NCBI GenBank assembly: GCA_021847835.1
Contig: JAJZPR010000001.1
Location: forward strand, 1-64,000
Source: Pseudomonadota bacterium
Lineage (GTDB): Bacteria; Pseudomonadota; Gammaproteobacteria; Burkholderiales; Thiobacillaceae
Reading direction: 5' to 3'
DNA length: 64,000 bases
The notes below the pieces were generated by a model, which worked only from the letters and a program-made list of their open reading frames with translations, had not been told where the DNA came from and did no database searches. The position numbers were made by a program, and so were the translations under genes. Every line of letters begins with the position of its first letter. Within the stretch, counting starts at the first letter, position 1. This document shows, piece after piece, positions 19,743-31,862 of this stretch.

Positions 19743-22136
19743 ATGATCGAAAACGAGAATTCCCAGGCCATAGAAGGCGAGATCATCGAGGAAGAGGGCG
19801 GGCAGAAACTGCTGCCGGCCGAGTCGCGCCCGAGCGAGCTCTACCTGCTGCCGCTGAGCGAAAAGCCTTTCTTTCCCGCGCAGACCCTGCCGCTGGTGAT
19901 GAAGGAGTCCGCCTGGCTGGAAACCGTCGAGGCCATCGGCGACACCCCGCACCACATGGTGGGGCTGGTGCTGATCAAGCCCGAGGATGCCGACAAGGCC
20001 GCGCGCGAGGACTTCTACGGCATCGGCACCATGGTGCGCATGCACCACCCTGCCCGGAACGAGGGTCGCATCCAGTTCATCGCCGAGGGGCTGCGCCGTT
20101 TCCGCATCGTCAAATGGCTGTCCGACAAGCCGCCTTATCGCGTCCAGGTCGAATATCCCAACGAGCCCGGCAAGCCCGAGTCCGAGGAGATCAAGGCCTA
20201 TGCCATGGCCATCATCAACACCATCAAGGACCTGGTGCCGCTCAACCCCTTGTATTCCGAGGAGCTGAAGTTCTTCCTCAACCGTTTCAGCCCCAACGAG
20301 CCTTCCCCTCTCGCCGACTTCGCCGCCAGCCTGACCACGGCCAGCAAGCAGGAACTGCAGGAGGTGCTGGAAGCGCTCGGCCTCAAGCGGCGCATGGAGA
20401 AGGTGCTGGTGCTGCTGAAGAAGGAACTCGACGTGGCCCGCCTGCAAAGCCAGATCCGCGGCCGCATGGAAGAGAGGATGTCCGAGCAGCAGCGCCAGTT
20501 CTTTTTGCGCGAGCAGCTGAAAGCCATCCAGAAGGAGCTCGGCCTGTCCAAGGACGACAAGACCGCCGAGCTGGAAAGCTTCAAGGAACGCATCAGCAAA
20601 TTGACGCTGCCCGAGGCCGCGAAAAAGCGCATCGACGAGGAAATGGCCAAGTTCTCGGTGCTGGAAACCGGTTCCGCCGAATACACCGTCTCGCGCAATT
20701 ATCTCGACTGGCTGACCGTGCTGCCCTGGGGCGTGCATTCGCAGGACAAGCTCGACCTGAAACGCGCGCGCAGGATACTCGACCGCGACCACGACGGCCT
20801 CGACGACGTGAAGGACCGCATCATCGAATTCCTCGCCGTCGGCGCCATGAAGGGCGAAGTGTCTGGCTCCATCCTGCTCCTGGTCGGCCCGCCCGGCGTG
20901 GGCAAGACCTCGATCGGCAAGTCGGTGGCGGAAGCCCTGGGGCGCAAGTTCTTCCGTTTCTCGGTGGGCGGCATGCGCGACGAGGCCGAGATCAAGGGCC
21001 ATCGCCGCACCTACATCGGCGCCATGCCGGGCAAGTTCATCCAGGCTCTGAAGGAGGCCGGCACGGCCAACCCGGTCATCATGCTCGACGAGATAGATAA
21101 AATCGGCGCGAGCTACCAGGGCGACCCGGCTTCGGCGCTGCTGGAAGTGCTGGACCCCGAGCAGAACGTCGATTTCCTCGACCACTATCTCGACGTGCGC
21201 TTCGACCTGTCCAAGGCGCTGTTCATCTGCACCGCCAACCAGCTTTCCATTCCCGGGCCACTGCTCGACCGCATGGAAGTGATCCGGCTCTCGGGCTACA
21301 TCACCGAGGAAAAGATCGCCATCGCCAAACATCATCTGTGGCCCAAGGTGCTGGACAAATCCGGCCTGAAAAAGAACCAGGTGGCGATCACCGAATCCGC
21401 CATCCGCCACGTCATCGAGGGCTACGCGCGCGAGGCGGGCGTGCGCAGCCTGGAAAAGCAGCTGGGGCGCGTGGCGCGCAAGGCCGTGGTGCAGATCCTC
21501 GACGGCGCCGTGACCCCGATCAAGGTCGGCGTGAAGGAAATCGAGGCCTATCTCGACAAGCCCGTGTTCCACAAGGAAAAGCCGCAAAGCGCGGTGGGCG
21601 TGGTGACGGGGCTGGCCTGGACGGCGATGGGCGGGGCCACGCTCGACGTCGAGGCCACGCGCGTGCACACCCTGAACCGCGGCTTCAAGCTCACCGGCCA
21701 GCTGGGCGACGTGATGAAGGAGTCCGCCGAGATCGCCTACAGCTACGTCGCCAGCCACCTCAAGGATTACAGGGCCGACGAAAAATTTTTCGACACCAGC
21801 TTCGTGCATCTGCACATCCCCGAGGGGGCCACGCCCAAGGACGGCCCCAGCGCCGGCATCACCATGGCCACGGCGCTGCTTTCCCTCGCGCGCAACCAGA
21901 AGCTCGCGCGGCCGCTGGCCATGACCGGCGAGCTGTCGCTCACCGGCCAGGTGCTGCCGGTGGGCGGCATCCGCGAGAAAGTCATCGCCGCGCGCCGCGC
22001 CGGCATCATGGAGCTGATCCTGCCCGAAAAGAACCGGCCCGATTTCGACAAGCTGCCGGATTACATCCGCCAGGGCATCACGGCGCATTTCGCCAGCAAA
22101 TACAGGGATGTGGCGCGAGCGGTCTTCCCGGACTAA
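19743..22136 (+). CDS. lon: ATP-dependent Lon protease
   Basis: A 797-residue LonA. It has the N-terminal substrate domain (about 30-230), AAA+ module with Walker [10 protein letters not shown] near residue 385 and Walker [12 protein letters not shown] near 450, and the protease domain with the catalytic serine in [10 protein letters not shown] near 700 and lysine in [10 protein letters not shown] near 743. An acidic N-terminal extension ([10 protein letters not shown]) precedes the domain. It stands alone between trpS and scpA rather than next to clpX, so it may be a second Lon of the genome. Confidence 0.95.
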   Translation: MIENENSQAIEGEIIEEEGGQKLLPAESRPSELYLLPLSEKPFFPAQTLPLVMKESAWLETVEAIGDTPHHMVGLVLIKPEDADKAAREDFYGIGTMVRMHHPARNEGRIQFIAEGLRRFRIVKWLSDKPPYRVQVEYPNEPGKPESEEIKAYAMAIINTIKDLVPLNPLYSEELKFFLNRFSPNEPSPLADFAASLTTASKQELQEVLEALGLKRRMEKVLVLLKKELDVARLQSQIRGRMEERMSEQQRQFFLREQLKAIQKELGLSKDDKTAELESFKERISKLTLPEAAKKRIDEEMAKFSVLETGSAEYTVSRNYLDWLTVLPWGVHSQDKLDLKRARRILDRDHDGLDDVKDRIIEFLAVGAMKGEVSGSILLLVGPPGVGKTSIGKSVAEALGRKFFRFSVGGMRDEAEIKGHRRTYIGAMPGKFIQALKEAGTANPVIMLDEIDKIGASYQGDPASALLEVLDPEQNVDFLDHYLDVRFDLSKALFICTANQLSIPGPLLDRMEVIRLSGYITEEKIAIAKHHLWPKVLDKSGLKKNQVAITESAIRHVIEGYAREAGVRSLEKQLGRVARKAVVQILDGAVTPIKVGVKEIEAYLDKPVFHKEKPQSAVGVVTGLAWTAMGGATLDVEATRVHTLNRGFKLTGQLGDVMKESAEIAYSYVASHLKDYRADEKFFDTSFVHLHIPEGATPKDGPSAGITMATALLSLARNQKLARPLAMTGELSLTGQVLPVGGIREKVIAARRAGIMELILPEKNRPDFDKLPDYIRQGITAHFASKYRDVARAVFPD

Positions 22137-22984
22137 GGGCGGAAAAACGCGCCCGGCATTGGCCCCGTGCGGTGGTAAAATGCCTGTCATGGAAGCCCTA
22201 CAGGCCGAACTCCCCATTGCCCGCGTCAAGGGCGAACCGCTGGCGGAAATGCCGGTCGACCTCTACATTCCGCCGGATGCGCTGGAAGTGTTCCTCGAAA
22301 CCTTCGAGGGCCCGCTCGACCTGCTTTTGTACCTCATCCGCCGCCACAACCTCGACGTGCTCGACATCCCCATGGCCGAGCTCACGCGCCAGTACCTGGC
22401 CTACGTCGAGGCGGCGCGCACTTCACGCCTGGAACTGGCGGCCGAATACCTGCTGATGGCGGCGATGCTGATCGAGATCAAGTCGCGCATGCTGCTGCCG
22501 CGCCCGCCGCGTGCGGAAGAGGGGGGCGAGCCGGAAGACCCGCGTGCCGAACTGGTGCGTCGCCTGCTCGAGTACGAACAGATGAAGCTGGCCGCGCAGC
22601 GCCTGGACAAACAGCCGCTGGCCGGGCGCGATTTCCATGTCGTGTCGGTGGCCGTCGAATCCGCCGCCCGCAGGCTGCCCGACGTGCGCGCGGAAGATCT
22701 TTCCGCGGCCTGGCTGTCCATCCTGTCGCGCGCCAAGGTCAACCGCCACCACCGCATCAGCCGCGAGGAACTGTCGGTGCGCGAGCACATGACGCGCATT
22801 CTCAAGCAACTCCAGCCCGGCCAGTTCCTCGAATTCGCGAATCTTTTCCGCGCCGAGGCCGGTGTGGCCGAGATGGTGGTGACTTTCCTCGCCATCCTGG
22901 AACTGGCCAAGGAAACCCTGATCGACGTGACCCAGGCCGAGCCGCTGGCGCCGATCTATGTCCGTTTGCACGAAGAAACTCTTG

Positions 22985-23773
<789 letters not shown>

Positions 23774-23832
23774 TACGCGCCCTCGACCGTTAGCGGACGA
23801 GGGCCGTTGAATCACCAAGCGAACCGATAGCC

Positions 23833-24768
23833 ATGCCTTCTCGCCGCCGCAGTCCATTGCGCCCTCCCAGCAAGCCTGTCATCCGGACGCCGGCCGCTGC
23901 CGAGCCTGCCGCGGGAAAACCATCCGGCCGCCTTGCACGCCAGGCCGAGCCGGAAGAGCAGGTCAGGCTGCACAAGGCTCTGGCCGACGCCGGCGTCGGC
24001 TCGCGCCGCGAGATGGAAGCCTGGATCGCCGAGGGCCGCGTCACGGTCAACGGCGAGACTGCGCAGGTGGGCCAGCGCGTCACCTCAAACGACGTCATCA
24101 AGGTCTCCGGCCGCCGCGTCTATCTGCGCGCGCCGGAAACGAAACGCATCCGCGTGCTGATCTACCACAAGCAGGAAGGCGAGATCGTCAGCCGCGACGA
24201 TCCCAAGGGCCGCGCCACCGTGTTCGAACAACTGCCCAAGATCCGCGGCGCCAAGTGGGTGAGCGTGGGGCGGCTGGACTTCAACACCGAGGGCCTGATG
24301 ATCTTCACCACCAGCGGCGAGCTCGCCAATCGGCTCATGCACCCGCGCTTCGAGGTCGAGCGCGAATATGCCGTGCGCGTGCTGGGCGAGCTGACCCCCG
24401 AAATGCAGCGGCAACTGCTGGACGGCGTGGAACTGGAAGACGGCGAGGCGCGCGTGGAAAGCCTGGCGGAAGCAGGCGGCGAGGGCGCCAACCGCTGGTG
24501 GCGCGTGGTCATCAAGGAAGGCCGCTACCGCGAAGTGCGGCGCCTGTTCGATGCCGTCGGCGTCAAGGTCAGCCGCCTGATCCGCACCCGCTACGGCTCG
24601 GTCGCCTTGCCGCCGCAGCTCAAGCGCGGACAGAAGCACGAGCTCGACGAAACCGAGGTCAAGCGCCTGCTGCGCTGGGCGGACATGCCCATCCCCGACA
24701 GCCGGCCGCGTCCTCCCGGCCGCAATGCGCCGCGCACACCCGCGCCGGGCCGCCGTGGCAAACCATGA
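23833..24768 (+). CDS. rluB: 23S rRNA pseudouridine synthase RluB
   Basis: Makes pseudouridine 2605 of 23S rRNA. The 311-residue protein has a basic N-terminal extension (about 40 residues), an S4 RNA-binding domain (VRLHKALADAGVGSRREMEA), and the catalytic domain with the aspartate in VGRLDFNTEGLMIFTTSGEL near residue 150. The EVRRLFDAVGVKVSRLIRTRYG block and a basic proline-rich tail follow. The scpA-scpB-rluB order is conserved in proteobacteria. Confidence 0.93.
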   Translation: MPSRRRSPLRPPSKPVIRTPAAAEPAAGKPSGRLARQAEPEEQVRLHKALADAGVGSRREMEAWIAEGRVTVNGETAQVGQRVTSNDVIKVSGRRVYLRAPETKRIRVLIYHKQEGEIVSRDDPKGRATVFEQLPKIRGAKWVSVGRLDFNTEGLMIFTTSGELANRLMHPRFEVEREYAVRVLGELTPEMQRQLLDGVELEDGEARVESLAEAGGEGANRWWRVVIKEGRYREVRRLFDAVGVKVSRLIRTRYGSVALPPQLKRGQKHELDETEVKRLLRWADMPIPDSRPRPPGRNAPRTPAPGRRGKP

Positions 24769-24785
24769 ATCCGAAAAAGGCGTGA

Positions 24786-24845
24786 ACACAGAGGAAGCAA
24801 AGGTAACAGAGGAAGCCATTTATCTTCCACACTGTTCCCCTGTGT
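24786..24845. repeat. intergenic imperfect palindrome after rluB
   Basis: The left arm has ACACAGAGGAAG and a second near-copy AACAGAGGAAG. The right arm (24824-24845) reads CTTCCACACTGTTCCCCTGTGT, pairing with both. It ends ten bases before the next start and has no classical T-run. Confidence 0.55.
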
Positions 24846-24857
24846 CAATTTTTGCTG

Positions 24858-25397
24858 ATGACAAATCACAACCTCGTGCTCTATCCGAAAAATCCCGCCT
24901 GGGGGCCCTCCAGCCTCGCGCCCCTGGCCGATGTGCTCAAAGCCATCGGCCTTCTTGGTGTGGAACGCAGTCATGGCCTGTACGGCACCGGGCCGGAGTA
25001 TCTCGGCCTGATCACTTATCTCGGCTGTTCGCCGCAGGTGGCCCTGGGCGAAAACGAAGCCGCCACCACCATACGCATCAACGGCATTTTCGATGCCCCG
25101 CAGTTCGTGCATGGCGCCAACCTCAAATCGCCGCGCTGCCCGCAGTGCCGCAAGACCCTGGCAATGCCAGCCGCCTCATTGCGGGCAAACCGGAATCTGC
25201 ACTGCGATCATTGCGGGCACGAAGGAAACGCGTGCGGATTCGACTGGCGGCGCAGCGCCGGCTGTGCGCGTGTCTTCATTGAAATTTCCAACGTGTTCGA
25301 ATCCGAGGCGGTGCCCGGAGAGCAGCTCATCGCTTGCCTGGACGCGGCAAGCGATGAGTCATGGGATTACTGCTACGTGCGGAAAGCGCCCGGCTGA
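24858..25397 (+). CDS. hypothetical protein with zinc-ribbon-like cysteines
   Basis: A 179-residue protein with no recognised family. Residues 85-120 contain CPQCRKT and CDHCGHE, spaced about 25 apart, a plausible zinc ribbon. The N-terminal part (LVLYPKNPAWGPSSLAPLADVLKAIGLLG) looks globular. There are no membrane segments, so it is probably cytosolic. ATG 24858 is preferred to an upstream TTG. It is convergent with the CmpX-like gene. Base composition matches the surrounding chromosome. Confidence 0.7.
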   Translation: MTNHNLVLYPKNPAWGPSSLAPLADVLKAIGLLGVERSHGLYGTGPEYLGLITYLGCSPQVALGENEAATTIRINGIFDAPQFVHGANLKSPRCPQCRKTLAMPAASLRANRNLHCDHCGHEGNACGFDWRRSAGCARVFIEISNVFESEAVPGEQLIACLDAASDESWDYCYVRKAPG

Positions 25398-25426
25398 ACG
25401 CTGCCGGCCTTTCCGCTGCCTGACGT

Positions 25427-26095
25427 CTATTTCTTCTCGGTCAGGCGCTTGATGATGCCGGCCGCCCATTCCCTGCCGCCGAGGCCGAAGGCCAGGGCCA
25501 GAGCCAGGCCGACTGCGCCGAAGCCGATCTGGAAGGCGGTGATCAGGAGGTGGGTGCCGATCTGCAGCTGCTCCAGCGCCACGAACACCACGAAGATGAT
25601 GACCGAGTATTCGGCCAGGGTGCTCAGAGTCAGCGCGCCGTCCACGCCCATGTTGTTGAGATAGGCGAACACCAGTCGGTTGATGAAACGCGCCACCAGC
25701 ACGCCGAACACCAGCACCAGCACGGCGACGATGATGTTGGGCAGGTAGAACACCACCTTGTTGAACAGCTCGGCCACCGTGGTAAGACCCAGGCTGTTGG
25801 CGACGGTGACGATCACCACCAGCAGGATGATCCAGTACACCAGGTTTGCGATCAGCCGCGACAGCGTGAGGTCGATGTTGCCCTGGCGCATGAAGGCCTC
25901 GATGCCGGTCTTCTTGCCGAGTTCGTCAAATTTCAGGGTGTCCAGGACTTTTCCGACGGCCGAGCGCACGATATTGGCCAGTATCCAGCCCAGGAACAGC
26001 AGAACCAGCGCGGCCAGCAGTTGGGGGACGAATGCTGCCATCTGGGTCCAGAAAGAGGTGAGAGATGCGACGAATACGTCAATCTGCTGCTGCAT
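25427..26095 (-). CDS. CmpX-like small mechanosensitive channel-type membrane protein
   Basis: A 222-residue inner-membrane protein built of TM-helix repeats found in the conserved TM_helix family related to MscS. Hydrophobic helices are at about residues 20-45 (FVPQLLAALVLLFLGWILAN), 80-105, 110-140, 155-175 and 180-205, ending GFGAVGLALALAFGLGGREWAAG, which resembles the MscS pore helix. Members such as CmpX influence membrane tension and cyclic-di-GMP output in Pseudomonas. No cytoplasmic MscS beta domain is present. Confidence 0.82.
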   Translation of the reverse strand: MQQQIDVFVASLTSFWTQMAAFVPQLLAALVLLFLGWILANIVRSAVGKVLDTLKFDELGKKTGIEAFMRQGNIDLTLSRLIANLVYWIILLVVIVTVANSLGLTTVAELFNKVVFYLPNIIVAVLVLVFGVLVARFINRLVFAYLNNMGVDGALTLSTLAEYSVIIFVVFVALEQLQIGTHLLITAFQIGFGAVGLALALAFGLGGREWAAGIIKRLTEKK

Positions 26096-26139
26096 GTGAT
26101 CCTCCTAGAGTATTGCGGGTGTGAGGGTTTGGCCCTGAA

Positions 26140-27060
26140 TTATAAACGACGGTTTTTGAAGTCTTCGCGGCGCAACAAAAACACGTATTCGTCGCCGCCG
26201 CTGGTTTCCAGCCAGACGAAGGGAAGCCCGGGGAAAGCGGTTTCCAGGGCGTCGCGGTTGTGGCCGATTTCCGCGACGAGCAGGCCGCCGGGATTGAGGT
26301 GTGCGGGCGCATCGGAAAGGATGCGGCGGATGTGGTCGAGCCCATCCTCGCCGCTCGCCAGCGCGAGTTCCGGCTCGCGCCGGTATTCCTCGGGCAGTTC
26401 CGCCATGGAAGGCGCATTCACATAAGGCGGATTGGTGACGATGAGATCGTAGGTCCTGCCCTTGAGTTTTTGCATCAGGTCGGACTGGACGAGATGCACC
26501 TGCTCCTGCAATCCGTAATCGGCCACATTCCTCTTCGCCACGGCCAATGCATCCTTCGAGATGTCCACCGCATCGATTTCGGCATGCGGGAAGGCATGCG
26601 CCAGCAGGATGGCGAGGCACCCCGAGCCAGTGCAGATGTCGGCGGCGGAATGAATGGACTCGGGGTCATCCAGCCACGGCGACAACTGTTCCCTTAACAG
26701 CTCTGCGATGAAGGAGCGCGGCACGATCACGCGCTCATCCACGTAGAAGCGGTGTTCGCCCAGCCAGGCTTCGTGCGTGAGATAGGCGGCCGGCACGCGC
26801 TCCTTCACACGCCGCTCGATGACGTTCTTGAGCGCATCCGCCTCGCCGTGGGTAAGGCTCGCATCCAGAAAAGGTTCCAGGCGGTCCAGCGGCAGGTGCA
26901 GGGTGTGCAGGATGAGATAGGCCGCCTCGTCGAAGGCGTTGTCGCTGCTGTGGCCGAAGAACAGCCCGGCCTCGTTGAAGCGGGAGACAGCAAAGCGCAG
27001 CCAGTCGCGCACGGTGATGAGGGATTCGGTGTCGTCGAAGGCGTCGTGGTTTTTTTTCAT
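26140..27060 (-). CDS. prmB: 50S ribosomal protein L3 N5-glutamine methyltransferase
   Basis: SAM-dependent enzyme that methylates the glutamine in L3. The 306-residue protein has the PrmB N-terminal helical domain (RDWLRFAVSRFNEAGLFFGH), the binding loop DICTGSGCLAILLA near residue 142, and the catalytic NPPYVNAP near residue 210. PrmB is told from PrmC by its N-terminus and by YVDERVIVPRSFIAELL. It lies 38 bp downstream of dapE on the same strand. Confidence 0.92.
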   Translation of the reverse strand: MKKNHDAFDDTESLITVRDWLRFAVSRFNEAGLFFGHSSDNAFDEAAYLILHTLHLPLDRLEPFLDASLTHGEADALKNVIERRVKERVPAAYLTHEAWLGEHRFYVDERVIVPRSFIAELLREQLSPWLDDPESIHSAADICTGSGCLAILLAHAFPHAEIDAVDISKDALAVAKRNVADYGLQEQVHLVQSDLMQKLKGRTYDLIVTNPPYVNAPSMAELPEEYRREPELALASGEDGLDHIRRILSDAPAHLNPGGLLVAEIGHNRDALETAFPGLPFVWLETSGGDEYVFLLRREDFKNRRL

Positions 27061-27098
27061 TGGGTTCGGCTGAGGTGAGTCGGGGGAGTGGGGCCTGT

Positions 27099-28577
<1,479 letters not shown>

Positions 28578-28630
28578 TTAAAAAAATGCAGCGGCGGTAA
28601 AATGTCGGCAATGATGAATTTTAACCGCTC

Positions 28631-30430
28631 ATGAGACACCACGCCTCAAAAAACTCCCCGCCCGGCCCGGCCGACTGGCGCACCCTGAAGAAACTCGGCC
28701 CTTACCTGTGGGATCACCGCTGGCGCTTCTTTTTTGCCGTGAGCTTCCTGATCGGCGCCAAGATCGCCACCATCGGCGTGCCCATCGTCCTGAAGCACAT
28801 CGTCGACAGCCTGGACACCGCCAAGAACGCCGTGCTCATCCTGCCCGTCGCGCTCATCGTCGGCTACGGTCTCTTGCGCCTCGCCACCACGCTGTTCACC
28901 GACCTTCGGGACATGATCTTCGCCAGGGTCACCCAGGGCATGATCCGCAAGATCAGCATCGAGGCCTTCCGCCACCTGCACAACCTGTCGCTGCGCTTTC
29001 ATCTGGAACGCCAGACCGGCGGCGTCACGCGTGACATCGAGCGCGGCAGCCAGGGCATCTCGGCCATCATCAACTACCTCTTGTTCCGCATCGCGCCGAC
29101 CCTGATCGAAATCCTGCTGGTAGGCGCCATCCTGCTGGTGCAGTTCGACTGGGTGTTCGCCGCGATCACCGTCGGTGTCGTGTTGATCTACATGGCCATG
29201 ACCATCGCCATCACCGAGTGGCGCACCAAATACAGGCGCCAGATGAACGAACTCGACTCCATCGCCACCACGCGCGCGGTGGACAGCCTCATCAATTACG
29301 AAACCGTCAAATACTTCGGCAACGAGAAGTTCGAGACCGAGCGCTACAACACCAGCATGGAGCGCTGGCAGGATGCCGCGGTCAAGAGCCAGAATTCGCT
29401 GTCGCTGCTGAATACGGTGCAGGCCTTCATCATCGCCACCGGCGTGACGCTGGTGCTGTGGCGCGCCTCCGCCGGCGTGGTGTCGGGCCAGCTGTCTTTG
29501 GGCGACCTGGTCATGATCAACGCCTTCCTGGTGCAGATCTTCCTGCCGCTCAACTTCCTCGGTGTCATGTACCGCGAAATCAAGCAGTCCATCACCGACA
29601 TCGAGCGCATGTTCAAGCTGCTCACCCAGAACCTGGAGGTGCGCGACAAGGAAAACGCAGCGGCCTTGCAGGTGGCGGGCGGGGCGGTGCGCTTCGACGA
29701 CGTCAGCTTTGCCTATGACCCCGAGCGTCCCATCCTGCAAGGGGTGAGCTTCGAGATTCCCGCCGGGCGTACCGTCGCCGTGGTCGGCGCTTCCGGTTCC
29801 GGCAAGTCCACCCTGGTGCGCCTGCTGTTCCGCTTCTACGATGTCACCGGCGGCAGCATCCGCATCGACGGCCAGGACATCCGCGACGTCAGCCAGGAAT
29901 CCTTGCGTGCGGCCATCGGCATCGTGCCGCAGGACACCGTGCTGTTCAACGATACGCTCTACTACAACATCGCCTACGGCAGGCCCGATGCCACGCGCGA
30001 ACAGGTGGTGGAGGCCGCGCGCGCGGCGCATATCCTGCATTTCATCGAGTCGCTGCCCAGGGGCTGGGACACCGTGGTGGGCGAGCGGGGCCTGAAGCTC
30101 TCCGGCGGCGAGAAGCAGCGCGTGGCCATTGCGCGCACGCTCTTGAAGAACCCGGCCATCCTGGTGCTGGACGAGGCGACCTCTGCGCTGGATTCCAGGA
30201 CCGAGAAGATCATCCAGGCCGAGCTGCGCGAAGTGATGAAGAACCGCACCAGCCTGACCATCGCGCACCGGCTTTCCACCATCATCGACGCCGACGAGAT
30301 CCTGGTCATGGAGGCCGGGCGCATCATCGAGCGCGGCCGCCACGAAGTGCTGCTCGCCATGCGCGGGCATTACGCGCACATGTGGGAGATGCAGCAGCAG
30401 GCGATGAAAGACCAGGCCGAGGCGGCATGA
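28631..30430 (+). CDS. Atm1/HMT1-type ABC transporter (permease-ATPase fusion)
   Basis: A 599-residue half-transporter of the ABCB7/Atm1 family, inferred to export glutathione-linked metal or sulfur compounds. The first 320 residues hold six membrane helices with the Atm1-typical ERQTGGVTRDIERGSQGIS and NYETVKYFGNEKFE segments. The ATPase has Walker A VGASGSGKST (about 390), signature LSGGEKQR (about 490), Walker B AILVLDEATSALD and the H-loop TIAHRLSTI. It is transcribed divergently from the Spx/dapE/prmB group. Confidence 0.92.
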   Translation: MRHHASKNSPPGPADWRTLKKLGPYLWDHRWRFFFAVSFLIGAKIATIGVPIVLKHIVDSLDTAKNAVLILPVALIVGYGLLRLATTLFTDLRDMIFARVTQGMIRKISIEAFRHLHNLSLRFHLERQTGGVTRDIERGSQGISAIINYLLFRIAPTLIEILLVGAILLVQFDWVFAAITVGVVLIYMAMTIAITEWRTKYRRQMNELDSIATTRAVDSLINYETVKYFGNEKFETERYNTSMERWQDAAVKSQNSLSLLNTVQAFIIATGVTLVLWRASAGVVSGQLSLGDLVMINAFLVQIFLPLNFLGVMYREIKQSITDIERMFKLLTQNLEVRDKENAAALQVAGGAVRFDDVSFAYDPERPILQGVSFEIPAGRTVAVVGASGSGKSTLVRLLFRFYDVTGGSIRIDGQDIRDVSQESLRAAIGIVPQDTVLFNDTLYYNIAYGRPDATREQVVEAARAAHILHFIESLPRGWDTVVGERGLKLSGGEKQRVAIARTLLKNPAILVLDEATSALDSRTEKIIQAELREVMKNRTSLTIAHRLSTIIDADEILVMEAGRIIERGRHEVLLAMRGHYAHMWEMQQQAMKDQAEAA

Positions 30431-30461
30431 GCCGGATTTATTGAACAAGCAAAAAGCGAAT

Positions 30462-30530
30462 TCACAGGGAGGATGTAGAGATTCAGGGAGTAAAAACATT
30501 CCTCCCGTCTCTCCCTTAAGCGCTCTGTTA
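30462..30530. repeat. intergenic imperfect palindrome
   Basis: After the ABC transporter the left arm (GGGAGGATGT and CAGGGAG copies, 30466-30490) pairs with ACATTCCTCCC and TCTCTCCCTT on the right. Two registers of pairing are possible because each arm contains a repeated word. Confidence 0.55.
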
Positions 30531-30550
30531 TTGATTTTATTCCGGCAGGC

Positions 30551-31852
30551 ATGAAAATCAGCAAAGTCACCTGGGCCGACGCTCAGGCCGAACTCTCCGC
30601 CATTCGCCGCACAGTGTTCATCGAGGAACAAAAGGTGCCGGAATCGCTCGAATGGGACGGCGAGGACGCGCATGCCCTGCACGTGCTGGTGACCGAGGAT
30701 GCGGCGCCCGTCGGCTGCGGGCGCATGCTCGCCGACGGACACATCGGCCGCATGGCGGTCTTGCAAAACCACCGGGGCAGGGGCGTGGGCCGGCTGATCC
30801 TGAAGACCCTGCTCATGGAGGCGGAAAAACTCAGGCGCGGCCGCGTGTTTCTCAACGCCCAGACCCGCGCCGCCGGCTTTTACGCAAAATACGGTTTCAT
30901 CCGGGTGGGCGGGGAGTTCCCCGACGCCAATATCCCTCACGTACGCATGGAGAAGACCTTGGACAATTTCAGCGAAACCTTGAACAGCCGCTTTGCCATC
31001 CCCGGCCGCCTGCGCTTTCAGGACAGCGGGCCCGGCCTGCCGGTGGCGGAGATCACCACGCCGGACGCGATTGCGCGCGTGGCGGTGCAGGGCGGCCAGG
31101 TGCTGGAATGGCAGCCTGCCGGCCACAAGCCGGTGATCTGGGTGTCGAAGGCCGCGGTCTACCAGCCCGGCAAGGGCGTGCGCGGCGGCGTGCCGGTGTG
31201 CTTCCCCTGGTTCGGGCAAATCGAGGGCAAGGCCGTGCACGGCTTCGCGCGCACGCGCATGTGGGAAGTGCGCGAGGCCAAGGTCGATCTGGCCGACACC
31301 GTCGTGCTCAGGCTCGGCATCAAGGATGATGAGTCCACTCGCGCGATCTGGGACCATGCCTTCGATCTGGAACTCATCGTCACCGTCGGCGCCGCACTGA
31401 AAATGGAGCTTGTCACGCGCAATACCGGAGCCGTGCCTTTCACCCTCACCGACGGCCTGCATACCTATTTCCGTGTCGGCGACATCCGCCAGACCAAAGT
31501 GCATGGCCTGGATGGTGCGGCCTACCTCGACAAGACGCGCGACTTCAAGCAGTTCACCCAGAGCGGAGCGGTCACTTTCTGCGAGGAGACCGACCGCGTC
31601 TACATCAACACCACGGCCGATTGCCTGATCGAGGATCCCGTGTCCGGCCGCATCCTGCGCGTGGCCAAGGCGGGCAGCAGTTCCACCGTGGTGTGGAATC
31701 CGTGGACCGAGAAGGAAAAGGGTTTCGCCGACATGGCGGCCGGCGAATACAAGGACATGGTGTGCGTGGAAACCGTCAATGCCGGCCCCGACGAAATCAC
31801 CGTGGTGCCCGGCGGCAAGCACAGCCTGCTGGCTTTTATCGGCGTGGAATGA
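30551..31852 (+). CDS. GNAT acetyltransferase fused to D-hexose-6-phosphate mutarotase-like domain
   Basis: A continuous 433-codon frame encoding two families. Residues 1-140 form an ElaA/YjcF-like GNAT domain (VFIEEQKVPESLEWDGEDA, acetyl-CoA loop LQNHRGRGVGRLILK, AAGFYAKYGF). Residues 150-433 match the YeaD aldose-1-epimerase-like group (GGVPVCFPWFGQ, HGFARTRMWEV, the catalytic glutamate region VCVETVNAG). The mutarotase part would interconvert alpha and beta hexose-6-phosphate. No stop or ribosome site separates the parts. Confidence 0.87.
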   Translation: MKISKVTWADAQAELSAIRRTVFIEEQKVPESLEWDGEDAHALHVLVTEDAAPVGCGRMLADGHIGRMAVLQNHRGRGVGRLILKTLLMEAEKLRRGRVFLNAQTRAAGFYAKYGFIRVGGEFPDANIPHVRMEKTLDNFSETLNSRFAIPGRLRFQDSGPGLPVAEITTPDAIARVAVQGGQVLEWQPAGHKPVIWVSKAAVYQPGKGVRGGVPVCFPWFGQIEGKAVHGFARTRMWEVREAKVDLADTVVLRLGIKDDESTRAIWDHAFDLELIVTVGAALKMELVTRNTGAVPFTLTDGLHTYFRVGDIRQTKVHGLDGAAYLDKTRDFKQFTQSGAVTFCEETDRVYINTTADCLIEDPVSGRILRVAKAGSSSTVVWNPWTEKEKGFADMAAGEYKDMVCVETVNAGPDEITVVPGGKHSLLAFIGVE

Positions 31853-31862
31853 GGAAAGGGAA

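Noticed and set aside
19710-22229. 839-codon open frame antisense to lon
   Set aside because: Low-complexity H/G/R-rich translation with no motif, lying opposite a well-supported Lon protease.
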